DNA of 55,069 bases from Sinorhizobium saheli (GCF_001651875.1 NZ_LNQB01000055.1:1-55069); one strand, 5' to 3'; shown: positions 37,001-44,752, counted from the stretch's first letter. Program-made: numbers and translations. The notes: generated by a model from the sequence alone, not told the origin.

Positions 37001-37756
37001 AGCCTTGCCGATGGCGTGGATGGCGCTCTCGTAGTCCTTGTAGTAGCGCGCGGCGTCGGCCGCCGTCGTCGCCGCCTCGCCGAGCATGTCGTAGGAATAG
37101 CGGAACCCCTTCTTTTCGAGTTCCCGCGAGCGGCGCAGGGCTTCGTCGATCGTCTCGCCCATGACGAACTGCTCGCCCATCATCCGCATCGCCATGTCGA
37201 CGCCGCGGCGGATCACCGGCTCGCCGCAGCGGGCGATGAGCCGCGACAGCGCCGCGGCCAGGCTGCGGTCGTTGACCGTCGACGTCAGCTTGCCGGTGAC
37301 GACGAGGCCCCAGGTCGCGGCATTGACGAAGAGCGAGCGGTTGCCGCCGAGATGCGCCTTCCAGTCGCCGTCGGCAATCTTGTCGCGGATCAGCGCATCG
37401 CGCGTCGCGGTGTCAGGAATGCGCAGCAGCGCCTCGGCCAGGCACATGAGCGCGACGCCTTCCTGGCTCGACAGCGAATACTCCTGCACCAGCCCCTCGA
37501 CGCCCGATCCCGCGTTCTTGGCGCGCAAGGCCTCGATGAGCTTTCGGGCGGTTCCGGCGGCCTTGTCGCGGGTTTCCTTCGGCAGCGTCGCGGCCTCGAC
37601 GAGCGGCGGCAGGCATTCCGTTTCCGGGCGGCGATAGGCGGCGGTGATCGCCCGGCGCAGCGTGCTTTGCTGCCGGATCGGCGGTGCGAAATCGGCGAAC
37701 GGCGCGGGGGCGGCCTCGGTCGCGGGCACGGGTTTCTGAAGCGGGCTCTGGCTCAT
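34049..37756 (-). CDS. putA: Bifunctional proline dehydrogenase / P5C dehydrogenase PutA
   Basis: 1235-aa enzyme that oxidises proline to glutamate via P5C. The proline dehydrogenase barrel (about 190-520) has VRLVKGAYWDAEIKRAQ and GLNIDAEEADRLELSL. The ALDH module follows with ETGGQNAM and the catalytic Cys846 in AGQRCSALR, and after it a C-terminal ALDH-like domain. The N-terminal ribbon-helix-helix DNA-binding domain of E. coli PutA is absent, so this is a type B, non-repressor PutA as in S. meliloti. ATG 37756 follows GGAGGACAGTG. No putR regulator is adjacent. Confidence 0.97.
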   Translation of the reverse strand: MSQSPLQKPVPATEAAPAPFADFAPPIRQQSTLRRAITAAYRRPETECLPPLVEAATLPKETRDKAAGTARKLIEALRAKNAGSGVEGLVQEYSLSSQEGVALMCLAEALLRIPDTATRDALIRDKIADGDWKAHLGGNRSLFVNAATWGLVVTGKLTSTVNDRSLAAALSRLIARCGEPVIRRGVDMAMRMMGEQFVMGETIDEALRRSRELEKKGFRYSYDMLGEAATTAADAARYYKDYESAIHAIGKASGGRGIYEGPGISIKLSALHPRYSRAQAARVMGELLPKVKALAVLARNYDIGLNIDAEEADRLELSLDLLEELCLDGDLSGWDGMGFVVQAYGKRCPFVLDFIIDLARRSGRRIMVRLVKGAYWDAEIKRAQIDGLEDFPVFTRKIHTDVSYVACARKLLSASDVVFPQFATHNAQTLATIYHMAGKDFRVGKYEFQCLHGMGEPLYEEVVGAGKLDRPCRIYAPVGTHETLLAYLVRRLLENGANSSFVHRINDPKVLVDELTADPVEIVRAMPVAGARHDRIALPGELFGASRSNSAGLDLSNEATLASLTEALKASAAKAWTAEPRLATGPAAGETRPVLNPGDHRDVVGSVTETSDEDARRAARLAAEAAAGWAATAPAERAACLERAADLMQAQMQTLLGLIMREAGKSVLNAIAEVREAIDFLRYYAEQTRRTLGPAHRPLGPIVCISPWNFPLAIFTGQIAAALVAGNPVLAKPAEETPLVAAEGVRLLHEAGVPAGALQLLPGDGRVGAALVAAPEIAGVMFTGSTEVARLIQAQLADRLSPAGRPIPLIAETGGQNAMVVDSSALAEQVVGDVITSAFDSAGQRCSALRVLCLQEDVADRILTMLKGALHELQIGRTDRLSVDVGPVITAEAKDIIEKHIETMCGLGRKVEQIGLAAETGQGTFVPPTIIELTRLSDLKREVFGPVLHVIRYRRDDLDRLIEDINATGYGLTFGLHTRLDETIAHVTSRIKAGNLYVNRNIIGAVVGVQPFGGRGLSGTGPKAGGPLYLGRLVTTAPVPPQHSSVHTDPALLDFAKWLDGKGARADAEAARNAGSSSALGLELELPGPVGERNLYALHPRGRILLVPATESGLYHQLGAALATGNGVVVDAASGLQASLKGLPQSVALRVSWSKDWAADGPFAGALVEGDADRIRELNKAIAALPGPLLLVQAALGEELARNPDAYCLNWLVEEVSTSINTAAAGGNASLMAIG

Positions 37757-37945
37757 CGGACACTGTCCTCCACGAAAATGCCGGCGGGCGCCTCGCGCGC
37801 CCTTGATGTCGTGGGCAGAAGATACGCTTGCTGTCGCCGAACATCCATCCGGCAAATTTCCGCTATCTCAGGATGTTTCCCTATGGAGAACCGCAAAAAG
37901 CGATGAGCATACGGAGGATGCTCGAAACTGCCGGATGATCATAGG

Positions 37946-38260
37946 TCATCTGTCGGTGCCGAAAAGGCGGGCGCGCGCCATCAGGCATTCATCGTCTCCG
38001 GGCATGCAGGTGCGGCAGACGATAGGGCGTACGGCATAGACCTTGCAGGCAACGGCACGTCCGAGCGTGCCCTCGAGCGCAGCGCAGCGATCGTTCTCGC
38101 AACGCATGCCGCCGAGGTCGGCGGCGACGTAGTCCGCCGGTATGCTGTCGAGCTCCTCCTCCGTCTCCAACGAGAAACGCGGCCACTCTGCCGAATAGGC
38201 GCAGCAGGCGCCGCAACTCTGGCAGTCGAAGTCCGGGTTCACGAAAACGGCATGTGTCAT
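37946..38260 (-). CDS. YkgJ family cysteine cluster protein
   Basis: 104-aa protein with the zinc/iron-chelate Cys pattern of the YkgJ (UPF0153) family: CQSCGACCAYS near residues 13-23, then CENDRCAAL, CKVY and VRPIVCRTCMPGDDEC. The Cys clusters may bind a metal or Fe-S centre; the function is unknown. ATG at 38260. It lies between putA and the phosphodiesterase gene on the same strand. Confidence 0.87.
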   Translation of the reverse strand: MTHAVFVNPDFDCQSCGACCAYSAEWPRFSLETEEELDSIPADYVAADLGGMRCENDRCAALEGTLGRAVACKVYAVRPIVCRTCMPGDDECLMARARLFGTDR

Positions 38261-38343
38261 CGGCTGAGCCTATCACGAAGCCGACAGGCCCGGAATGGCT
38301 TCAGGCCCGTGTTCCATGATTGTCCGAACCGGGCTGGCCTGCA

Positions 38344-39150
38344 TCAGGCGACGGCGGCATCGCGGCTGGCGATCTCGTAGTCCTCGGTGTGGACGAGAAC
38401 GCCGTCGGCGGTCACCAGCGCAATGCCGTAGGCCGCCGGTTCGTCGACGGAAAGCGAAGCGTCGGGAATATGGAAGGGCATCGGCTGCTGATGCACCGGG
38501 CTCTTGAAGATCGAAAAGGGAATGCCGCGGCTGGAGCCGCTGATCGTGCGGTGCACATGGCCGGCGAAGATATGCCGCACGTTGCCGTGCCGTTTCACGA
38601 GTTCGTAGAAATCGCCTTCGTTGATGAGGCGGATCATGTCGATGCCGGCAAAGCCGGTCACGTGCGGCGGATGATGCATGAAGATGAGGGCCGGCCGGTC
38701 GCCGGCGTCAGCGAGTTGCCGGTCGAGCCAGGAAAGGCGCCGGTCGCAGAGATAGCCGGCATGGCTGACCGGATAGTCGTAGGGCGGCGCATGCAGGGTG
38801 TCGAGCAGGATGGCGCGGCAATCGGCGAAATCGATCACCTGCTGGACGAAGCCGTTCTCGTCGGTCGCCGCGTCGGCAAAGACGTCGAGAAAGACCTCGC
38901 GCCGGTCATGGTTGCCGACCATGATCGCCGTCGGCGGAACCAGTTCGCCAAGCAGGCCCCTGAGCCGCTCGTAGGATGGGCGGTCGGCCTCGTGCGTGAG
39001 GTCGCCGGCAAAGATCACCCGGTCCGCATCGGCATGGTGGCGATTGACATGAGCGATGCCGTTGGCGAGCCGCCGGTAGGGGTCGATCCCGATGATCGTC
39101 CCGCCTTCGGGGACCATATGCAGGTCGGTGAAGATGATGAGTTTCGTCAT
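38344..39150 (-). CDS. spdA: Metallophosphoesterase, SpdA/CpdA-like cyclic-nucleotide phosphodiesterase
   Basis: 268-aa calcineurin-like phosphoesterase. Metal-ligand motifs are FTDLHM (Asp9, His11), AGDLTHEAD (Asp50), GNHDRR (Asn80, His81), MHHPPH (His159/His160) and AGHVHRT (His198, His200). This is the class III cyclic-nucleotide phosphodiesterase pattern. Its place beside putA and the cyclase/Clr genes matches S. meliloti SpdA, which is reported to act on 2',3'-cAMP and to dampen Clr signalling. The name is given by motif and position, so the exact substrate is inferred. Confidence 0.85.
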   Translation of the reverse strand: MTKLIIFTDLHMVPEGGTIIGIDPYRRLANGIAHVNRHHADADRVIFAGDLTHEADRPSYERLRGLLGELVPPTAIMVGNHDRREVFLDVFADAATDENGFVQQVIDFADCRAILLDTLHAPPYDYPVSHAGYLCDRRLSWLDRQLADAGDRPALIFMHHPPHVTGFAGIDMIRLINEGDFYELVKRHGNVRHIFAGHVHRTISGSSRGIPFSIFKSPVHQQPMPFHIPDASLSVDEPAAYGIALVTADGVLVHTEDYEIASRDAAVA

Positions 39151-39204
39151 GGCCGCCCGATCAAAGCGCGTGGGCCTTCAGCGGCCGCGCTTCAGGGCTG
39201 CAGG

Positions 39205-39222
39205 CTTTCGGGCGACACGCAT
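39205..39222. repeat. 18 bp copy of the 14990 dispersed repeat
   Basis: CTTTCGGGCGACACGCAT differs by one base from 14990-15007. It lies between the phosphodiesterase gene and the exported protein gene. Confidence 0.45.
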
Positions 39223-39299
39223 TGGATTCCTGTCTCACGCTCACGCGCCCGCAGGCGTCCGTCAAGCGGCATCTTTGGGTGCATGGATCGGGAGCGGGC

Positions 39300-39752
39300 T
39301 TACTGGCTCCCCGGTGCCGCATTCATGCCGGATTGCGCCTGCGCGTAGCGCGCTTCGCTCTCCCCGCGCTCGGCGAGCAGGACGCCGTAACCGGCCATGG
39401 CGAGCGCGTGGCCGTTCCGGGCGGCCTCGGCGAGAATCTTTTGCGACGTGAGCGTCTGTCCGGCCCTGTCGAGAACGCGCGCCAGCTGGAACTGCGTGCG
39501 CGCGCCGCCATTCTGGTTATAGGCCTCGCGGCAGGCCGAAAGCGCAATGCCGATGCGGATGTCTTCGGCGGCGACGGCCGGAAAGGCCCTGTTGCGTTCC
39601 GGATCGAACGCGCTCCCGGCCTCCCGGTCGCATTGTTCGGCGGCACTGAGATCGTCGGCGCGGGCGGAAACCGATGCGGCGGAGAGCAGCACGGCCGCCG
39701 CAAGCATGCCCGCCTTGGCGATCAAAATGGTCGAGTCGATCCGGTTCGTCAT
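39300..39752 (-). CDS. Small exported Sel1-like protein, probable Clr target
   Basis: 150-aa protein with a signal peptide (hydrophobic AAAVLLSAASVSARA, cleavage likely after Ala32 before DDLSAAEQC). The mature part has TPR/Sel1-like phrases: FQLARVLDRAGQTLTSQKIL and AARNGHALAMAGYGVLLAERGE. It occupies the place of S. meliloti SMc02178, a gene activated by cAMP-bound Clr. ATG at 39752 follows GAGGGAAAGCATC, and a Clr box lies about 60 bp upstream. It is presumably periplasmic; its function is unknown. Confidence 0.82.
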   Translation of the reverse strand: MTNRIDSTILIAKAGMLAAAVLLSAASVSARADDLSAAEQCDREAGSAFDPERNRAFPAVAAEDIRIGIALSACREAYNQNGGARTQFQLARVLDRAGQTLTSQKILAEAARNGHALAMAGYGVLLAERGESEARYAQAQSGMNAAPGSQ

Positions 39753-39803
39753 GATGCTTTCCCTCGTGGCGCGGCGATCCTATCGCGGGCCGCGATGCGC
39801 ACC

Positions 39804-39819
39804 TGTTCCGGGGGAAACA
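39804..39819. promoter_or_regulatory. Clr box (cAMP receptor site) in divergent promoter
   Basis: TGTTCCGGGGGAAACA fits the S. meliloti Clr consensus HGTYHCNNNNGRWACA at every fixed position. On the minus strand a TAGGAT hexamer (39783-39778) would put the start near 39771, placing the box centre about 40 bases upstream, as in class II CRP activation of the exported-protein gene. It may also act on the divergent FecR-domain gene, whose start is about 120 bp away. Confidence 0.72.
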
Positions 39820-39940
39820 GCAGCAAAGCGCGGGAACCGGCGAGCTGCTGCGGGATGAGATGCGTCTTGCATCGCCGAGCCGTGAGTTTATCCTCGGACG
39901 AACGCCCGACGGGTCGAGAGCCTCAAGAGGGAGCGCTGCG

Positions 39941-40582
39941 ATGAGGCAGCGGTGGAAGCCGATGCGGCAGCTCGATGTGAACAGACGAATCTTCCTCGGC
40001 GGCCTGATGGCGGCGGCGATCGGCAGTCGTTCGGCGCTCGCCGCGACGAGCGCGGTCGTCGGCAAGGCTGAGAAGATCCGCGGCAATGTGCGACGCCGTC
40101 AGGGCGAGGACGAGCAGCGGCTCGCCGTCGGCGCCGCCGTCCTCGACAAGGACTATGTCTCGACCAGCACCAACAGCTTCGCCGACCTCGCCTTGAGCCG
40201 GACGCGCATCCTGCTCGGCCCCGAGACGGAGCTTTTGATCGACAACTTCATCGCCGAAGAGGGCGGCACGCTCGAACTCGGCGTGGGCCGGATGGTCTTC
40301 GACCGGCCCGAAGGCCTGCCGAAGGTGGACGTCGCAGTGCGCACCGCCTTCGGCATGATCGGCGTCCGCGGCACGAAGTTCTTCTGCGGCCCGAGCCGGG
40401 CGGCGGCACTCGCCGTCTTCGTCGAGCGCGGCGTCGTCGCCGTCGAGGGCGCCGGCGTCACCCGGACGATTTCCGCCGGCCAGGGCGTCGATTTCGACCG
40501 GCCGGGGGCACCGCCGGGCGAACCGACGAACTGGGGGCAGGCGCGGATCCGCGAAGCCTATGCGAGCGTCGGGCTGAGATAG
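39941..40582 (+). CDS. FecR-domain protein with Tat-like signal
   Basis: 213-aa exported protein. The N-terminus DVNRRIFLGGLMAAAIG resembles a twin-arginine signal (Arg15-Arg16), with cleavage likely after SALAA near residue 35. The mature part is a FecR (DUF) domain: the start KAEKIRGNVRRRQGED, a beta-strand core LLGPETELLIDNFIAEEGGTLELGVG, and FGMIGVRGTKFF. Sigma-regulatory partners (FecI, FecA) are not nearby. ATG 39941 follows AAGAGGGAGCG. It is divergent from the Clr target and next to the cyclase, so it may belong to cAMP signalling, but this is only from position. Confidence 0.82.
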   Translation: MRQRWKPMRQLDVNRRIFLGGLMAAAIGSRSALAATSAVVGKAEKIRGNVRRRQGEDEQRLAVGAAVLDKDYVSTSTNSFADLALSRTRILLGPETELLIDNFIAEEGGTLELGVGRMVFDRPEGLPKVDVAVRTAFGMIGVRGTKFFCGPSRAAALAVFVERGVVAVEGAGVTRTISAGQGVDFDRPGAPPGEPTNWGQARIREAYASVGLR

Positions 40583-40608
40583 GGGTATCTCGCAAAGGGA
40601 GAATGAGG

Positions 40609-40716
40609 CCTTTGCCCTCTCCCCGTCAGAATGGGGACAGGGGATTTTGGCGGCGCGGCATACCCCTTCTCCCCGTCAAAACGGGGAGAAGGTCGCGGCA
40701 GCGGGATGAGGGGCAG
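40609..40716. repeat. RIME-related intergenic palindromic repeat
   Basis: It carries two palindromes, CTCCCCGTCAGAATGGGGA (near 40618) and CTTCTCCCCGTCAAAACGG with its complement (near 40667-40692), and ends GGGATGAGGGGCAG. It lies between the convergent FecR-domain and cyclase genes and may act as a terminator for both. Confidence 0.6.
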
Positions 40717-40741
40717 CCCAGGATACCGACCCCCGAAGTCG

Positions 40742-42607
40742 TCACCTGAGTTCGGGATCAGCCACCGTAAACAGCGCCATCGAGCCGAAGCCGCGGATGT
40801 CGTGTGTGCCGAGCGGACGCAGCGGCGCGCGCGATTGCGCCGCCGCGGCCGGGCCGATGCAGATGGCGGTGCCGAGGAATTTGTTCGCCTCCTGCAGCCG
40901 CGCGGCGAGGTTCACCGCATCGCCGTGGGCGGTGTAGTCGAGCTTGCCGCCGGCGCCGACCTCGCCGAGGACGGCGGGCCCGGTCTCGATGCCGATCCGG
41001 GTTCGCCCGAAGCCGCAGGCGGCAAATTGCGGCCGGCTGCGCATTTCCTCGGTCAGGGCGTGGATCGCAACCGCGCATGCGATCGCCTTGTCGACATGGT
41101 CGACGAGATCCTCCGGCGCGTTGAAGAGGGCATGGACGGCATCGCCGACCACCTTGTCGACCATGCCGCCGTGCCGCGCGACGAGCGCATTCACCTCGGC
41201 GAAATAGATGTCGAGCAGGGCCACGAGCTCGCGCGGCCCGAGCTTCAGTGACAGCGTCGAAAAGCCTTCGATGTCGGTGAAGAGCGCGGTCACCGGCCGC
41301 TCCTCGCCGGCGACGCGGCCGCGCTCCGGCTCGTCGATGTAGCGCGCCACCACCGACTGCGGCAGGTATTGCGAGAACTTCTGCCGGGCGATCGCTTCCG
41401 CGCGGCGGACATGGGCGAGCTGCAGCGCGCTGGTGACGACGAGGACCGCCGCGAGTGCGGCGGAGATGCTCACCGCATCGACGAGCCAGCCGCTGGCGGC
41501 ATAGATCGCCGCGGCGCCTGCCGTCACGGCGAGCGCGGCCGCAAGCCCGAGCGCGAGCGTCGTGAGCGGACGCAGTCTCGTGGCGGCAAGGGCGGCGATC
41601 GTTCCCGCGACGAAGCTGAAAAGCGCCTCCATCAGCGGCAGGTCGCCGTCGCGGTAGGGTACGAACCCCGTCATCACCGCATTGGCGATGTCCGCATGGA
41701 TCTGCACCGAGGGTTCGAGCGGCATGGAGGCGGTGGGCCTGAGCCCGCCGAGGCTCGGCATGCTGCTGCCGAGGAAGACGAGCTTGCCCTCGAGGCGGTT
41801 CGCGGCGTCCCCGCCGGCGATCGCGTCGGCGGCGGAAAGCGTGCGGGCGGCGATCGCCTCCTCCGGGCTTGCCGCGAAGCGCAGGTTGCCGTTGTCGTCG
41901 AGCGGGATGATGGCGTGGTCGAGCCTGAGCCAGGCCGGTTCACCGCCGAGCACCGGCGTGCTGCTTCCGGCCGCGAGCCGGCCGGCCTCGATGCCGAGCG
42001 TCGGATAGGCTTCGTTGTCGAGGACCGCAAAGGCCTGCGCCCGCCGCACCCGCGCATCCTCGTCGCCGACGAGGAAGGTGGCCGTTGCGGCTCTCGAACC
42101 GTCCATGAAGGCAGGGCAGGACGTTTCCGCGCCATCGATGAACCAGGTCTCGGGAACCGCGAGCGGCCGGCGCAGCGCCAGCGGCGGCACCGGGCGCGGC
42201 CGCTCGAGCGCCCGCTCCGCCGCCAGAAAGCCCAGAAGCACCGGTGCGCCGGCGATTGCGCTTGCGAGCGCGCGATTGCCGGCGGCGGCCGGATTGCAAT
42301 CGGAACTGAAGACGAAGTCGATGGCGATCGCCTTCGCGCCGGCGGCGGCGACGCGCGAGATCAGGTCGGCGGTCGCGGCGCGATCCCAATTGCCGCCGCG
42401 CGCTTCGTAAGCCTTGCGATCGACATCGACGACGACGATCTCCGGCGAGCGCGGCGAGGGCACCCACTGGGTGAGATTGTCGAAAAAGAGCTCCCGCTGG
42501 GTGCCGAGGACCGTTCCGGCGTAGAGAAAGAGCATGAGCGCCGCCGCGAGGCTCGCGAGGATCCCGCCGGCGAGCGGGGAAATGCGATGATGCAGCCATC
42601 GCGTCAT
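40742..42607 (-). CDS. cyaD1: CHASE2-domain class III adenylate cyclase, CyaD1-like
   Basis: 621-aa membrane cyclase. TM1 (about 15-35) precedes an extracytoplasmic CHASE2 sensor (about 45-310), then three transmembrane helices (about 325-410) and the catalytic domain (about 435-621). Catalytic residues are Asp444 (FTDIEGFS) and Asp489 (VVGDAV) for metals, Lys485 and Asp557/Thr559 (KLDYTAHGD) for adenine selection, and Asn566 and Arg570. These point to ATP, so it makes cAMP. The position next to clr matches S. meliloti cyaD1. ATG 42607 is used; an earlier TTG at 42631 is less likely. It lies 66 bp downstream of clr, probably in the same transcript. Confidence 0.9.
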   Translation of the reverse strand: MTRWLHHRISPLAGGILASLAAALMLFLYAGTVLGTQRELFFDNLTQWVPSPRSPEIVVVDVDRKAYEARGGNWDRAATADLISRVAAAGAKAIAIDFVFSSDCNPAAAGNRALASAIAGAPVLLGFLAAERALERPRPVPPLALRRPLAVPETWFIDGAETSCPAFMDGSRAATATFLVGDEDARVRRAQAFAVLDNEAYPTLGIEAGRLAAGSSTPVLGGEPAWLRLDHAIIPLDDNGNLRFAASPEEAIAARTLSAADAIAGGDAANRLEGKLVFLGSSMPSLGGLRPTASMPLEPSVQIHADIANAVMTGFVPYRDGDLPLMEALFSFVAGTIAALAATRLRPLTTLALGLAAALAVTAGAAAIYAASGWLVDAVSISAALAAVLVVTSALQLAHVRRAEAIARQKFSQYLPQSVVARYIDEPERGRVAGEERPVTALFTDIEGFSTLSLKLGPRELVALLDIYFAEVNALVARHGGMVDKVVGDAVHALFNAPEDLVDHVDKAIACAVAIHALTEEMRSRPQFAACGFGRTRIGIETGPAVLGEVGAGGKLDYTAHGDAVNLAARLQEANKFLGTAICIGPAAAAQSRAPLRPLGTHDIRGFGSMALFTVADPELR

Positions 42608-42673
42608 GGTCGATCGGTCCACAAAAAACAATGACCTAAGCGCGTCGCTGGCTTCGTTTGCATCCGACGCGCT

Positions 42674-43378
42674 TCAGTCTTCCTCCGGATCCGCGATGTT
42701 CAGCAGCCGCCCGACATTGCAGCAGATGATGCCGTCCGCGCGCTTGATCGCACCATTCTCCTCCAGCCAGAGGATGGCGCGGTTCACCTTCGGCCGACTG
42801 GCGCCGAGAATGGCGGCGATGTCGGTCTGGCTGAGCGTCAGCCTGAGATTGGCGCTCTGCGGCAGCTCGTTGCCGTGGATCTGGCGCAGCGTCGCCAGGA
42901 AGAAGCGGGCGACGCGCGCGTTGAGATCGTAGAGCGCGATGGTCTCCAGCCGGTCCGTCGTGTCGCGCAACTGCGCGCAGAGGAAGCGGATGACCGCTTC
43001 GGCGATCTTCGGTCTTTGCGTGATGAGGTCGAGAAAGGCCTTCTTGCCGATCACATAACCCTCGGCGGCGGTGACCGCCGTCGCATCCGCCGATCGCGGC
43101 TGGTCATCGAGCACGGCCATCTCGCCGAACAGCGCGCCCGCCTCGTGCTGGCGCAGCATCAGTTCGCGGCCCTGCGGCGTGAACAGCGAAAGCTTGATGC
43201 GTCCGGACACGACGACGATCATGTAGTTGCCTTCGTCGCCGCGCTGGAAGATGACGGTGCCGGCCGGCCATTTCCGATAGCTCGCGATGTCGGCGAGCGC
43301 GGAGAGCGTCTCCTTGTCGAACTCCTCGAAAATCGGAAAGGACCGCCAGAAGGCAGGACTCCGGTTGACTTCGTTCAT
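42674..43378 (-). CDS. clr: CRP/FNR-family cAMP receptor regulator, Clr-like
   Basis: 234-aa regulator with an N-terminal cyclic-nucleotide-binding domain, including the phosphate-binding GEMAVLDDQPRSADATA (Glu86, Arg95, Ser96), a dimer helix, and a C-terminal winged helix (about 180-210: SQTDIAAILGASRPKVNRAI). In S. meliloti Clr binds cAMP or cGMP and activates targets such as the exported protein gene; its position next to the cyclase supports this. ATG at 43378. The box at 39804 is the likely nearby target. Confidence 0.9.
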   Translation of the reverse strand: MNEVNRSPAFWRSFPIFEEFDKETLSALADIASYRKWPAGTVIFQRGDEGNYMIVVVSGRIKLSLFTPQGRELMLRQHEAGALFGEMAVLDDQPRSADATAVTAAEGYVIGKKAFLDLITQRPKIAEAVIRFLCAQLRDTTDRLETIALYDLNARVARFFLATLRQIHGNELPQSANLRLTLSQTDIAAILGASRPKVNRAILWLEENGAIKRADGIICCNVGRLLNIADPEED

Positions 43379-43596
43379 GCGTTCACCCCTGCGTTCCCCT
43401 TGACGCGCGGGAATTCTTCACTCAGTTGCGTTTTGTTGCAATAGAAATAAACCGCGTGCCGCGGCGCCAGCGCGGTTGACGACCAGTCGCATTCGTTTCC
43501 AGATTGTGAACGATCTGTTTCAGCCGCGGCGGCTGGTCGAATCGGAAAATACTGATACTCCTGTCGTCAAACGTCTTTTGAACAGGAGCCTCATGC

Positions 43597-44034
43597 ATGT
43601 CCCAGAACGTCATCGTCCTTATCGGGCGCATCCTTCTCTCGATCATCTTCATCGTCTCCGGCTTCGGCAAGCTCACCGACCCCGCGTCGACGGCCGGGAT
43701 GATCACCAATGCCGGCTGGCCTGCCGCAACCGCGCTCGCCTACCTCGCCGGTCTCTTCGAACTCGCCGCAGGCCTCGCCGTTCTCGTCGGCTTCCAGACG
43801 CGCATCGCGGCCTATCTGCTGGCGGCATTCTGCCTCGTGACCGCCTTCGTCTTCCACAGCGGTGCGATCAACGTTCCGGACTTCCCGCCCGCCGCCAACG
43901 GCCTGCTGACGGTGTTCAACCAGATCATGATGATGAAGAACATCACCATCGCCGGCGCCTTCCTCGTGCTCGCCGCCTTCGGCCCTGGCGCCCTCTCGAT
44001 CGACGCACGCGCCGGCAAGCTCGCGACGGCGTAA
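43597..44034 (+). CDS. DoxX family membrane protein
   Basis: 145-aa protein with four transmembrane helices and the DoxX motifs: LSIIFIVSGFGKLTDP in helix 1, GLFELAAGLAVLVGFQTRIAAYLLAAF in helices 2-3, and a last helix MKNITIAGAFLVLAAFGPGALS. DoxX proteins link to redox homeostasis or quinone handling; the function here is unknown. ATG 43597 follows AACAGGAGCC. Monocistronic, with a strong terminator 30 bp past its stop. Divergent from clr. Confidence 0.88.
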   Translation: MSQNVIVLIGRILLSIIFIVSGFGKLTDPASTAGMITNAGWPAATALAYLAGLFELAAGLAVLVGFQTRIAAYLLAAFCLVTAFVFHSGAINVPDFPPAANGLLTVFNQIMMMKNITIAGAFLVLAAFGPGALSIDARAGKLATA

Positions 44035-44065
44035 TCTGCGCAAGAGATTCTCGATCAAACCCAAG

Positions 44066-44097
44066 GAACCCGCCGGCTCCGCCGGCGGGTTCTTCAT
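44066..44097 (+). terminator. Rho-independent terminator after the DoxX gene
   Basis: A perfect 12 bp stem GAACCCGCCGGC with its complement closes on a 3-base loop, followed by TTCATATT. It is about 30 bp past the DoxX stop codon. Confidence 0.8.
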
Positions 44098-44131
44098 ATT
44101 AGGCTTCTCTATTTTCATCGTGCTCGATGCA

Positions 44132-44286
44132 AGACCCCTCCCCAACCCTCCCCACAAGGGGGAGGGGCTTCACCCCTGCAAATCGCCGCCAATTCCCGCC
44201 CTCTCTTCAAATGCAGCGGCAAGAAAGGGCGGCCGCGGTGCGACCGAGATAGCCCCTTCCCCTTGTGGGGAGGGTCGGGGAGGGGA
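44132..44286. repeat. Second copy of the CCCTCCCC inverted-repeat element
   Basis: The arms at about 44132-44170 and 44251-44286 are near-perfect reverse complements of each other (about three mismatches) and match the 13980-14138 element arm for arm. The spacer differs. It lies between the convergent DoxX and mutarotase genes; no gene is seen in 44035-44320. Confidence 0.72.
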
Positions 44287-44320
44287 TTTTTACTTGAAAG
44301 CTATCTCGCGCTCATCCCCC

Positions 44321-44752
44321 TCAATGAGGGTAGATCACGCCCTTGCGCAGGATGACATTGCCGTAGAGCCGCGGCTCGCTCGTCTGCACCACCGTATGGG
44401 TGGCCTTGACGCGCGGGTAGAAATCGGCGCCGACGAGCGGTACGACCGGCTGCGCCGGCTCATGCTTCCTGCAGCATTCGATGATGTCGCGATGCACCGG
44501 GTCGAGTGCGTCCCTGTCCTGTTTGACGGTGGCGCGGAAGATCGCTTCCGGCACGAAGTCGTCGATCGGCAGCACGCTGAGGATGGCGTCGAGCACCGGG
44601 ATCAGATGATGGCCGTCGAGCCGCACCAGCCGGCGCGCATGCTCCTGCCCGGGGTAGTTTCCGTCGACGAGGGCGATCTCGTCGCCATGCCCCATCGCTC
44701 TCAGCGCCGAAAGAAGTTCCGGGCTCAGGATGGGGTCTATTCCTTTCAGCAT
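44321..44752 (-). CDS. RbsD/FucU family sugar mutarotase
   Basis: 143-aa protein of the RbsD/FucU family. It opens MLKGIDPILSPELLSALRAMGHGDEIALVDGNYP, where the His in the GHGDEI motif is catalytic, and ends RLYGNVILRKGV, as in FucU. These enzymes interconvert anomers of ribose or fucose; in this fructose-linked locus it may act on fructose or a related sugar. Its ATG shares one base with the stop codon of the ROK regulator gene (TGATG), so both are translated together. Confidence 0.87.
   Translation of the reverse strand: MLKGIDPILSPELLSALRAMGHGDEIALVDGNYPGQEHARRLVRLDGHHLIPVLDAILSVLPIDDFVPEAIFRATVKQDRDALDPVHRDIIECCRKHEPAQPVVPLVGADFYPRVKATHTVVQTSEPRLYGNVILRKGVIYPH

Noticed and set aside
34826..37906. 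Very long open frame antisense to putA
   Set aside because: It mirrors putA codon structure in a high-GC genome and its product is mostly Arg, Asp, Glu, Gly, Ala and His without any motif. putA itself is complete with catalytic residues.
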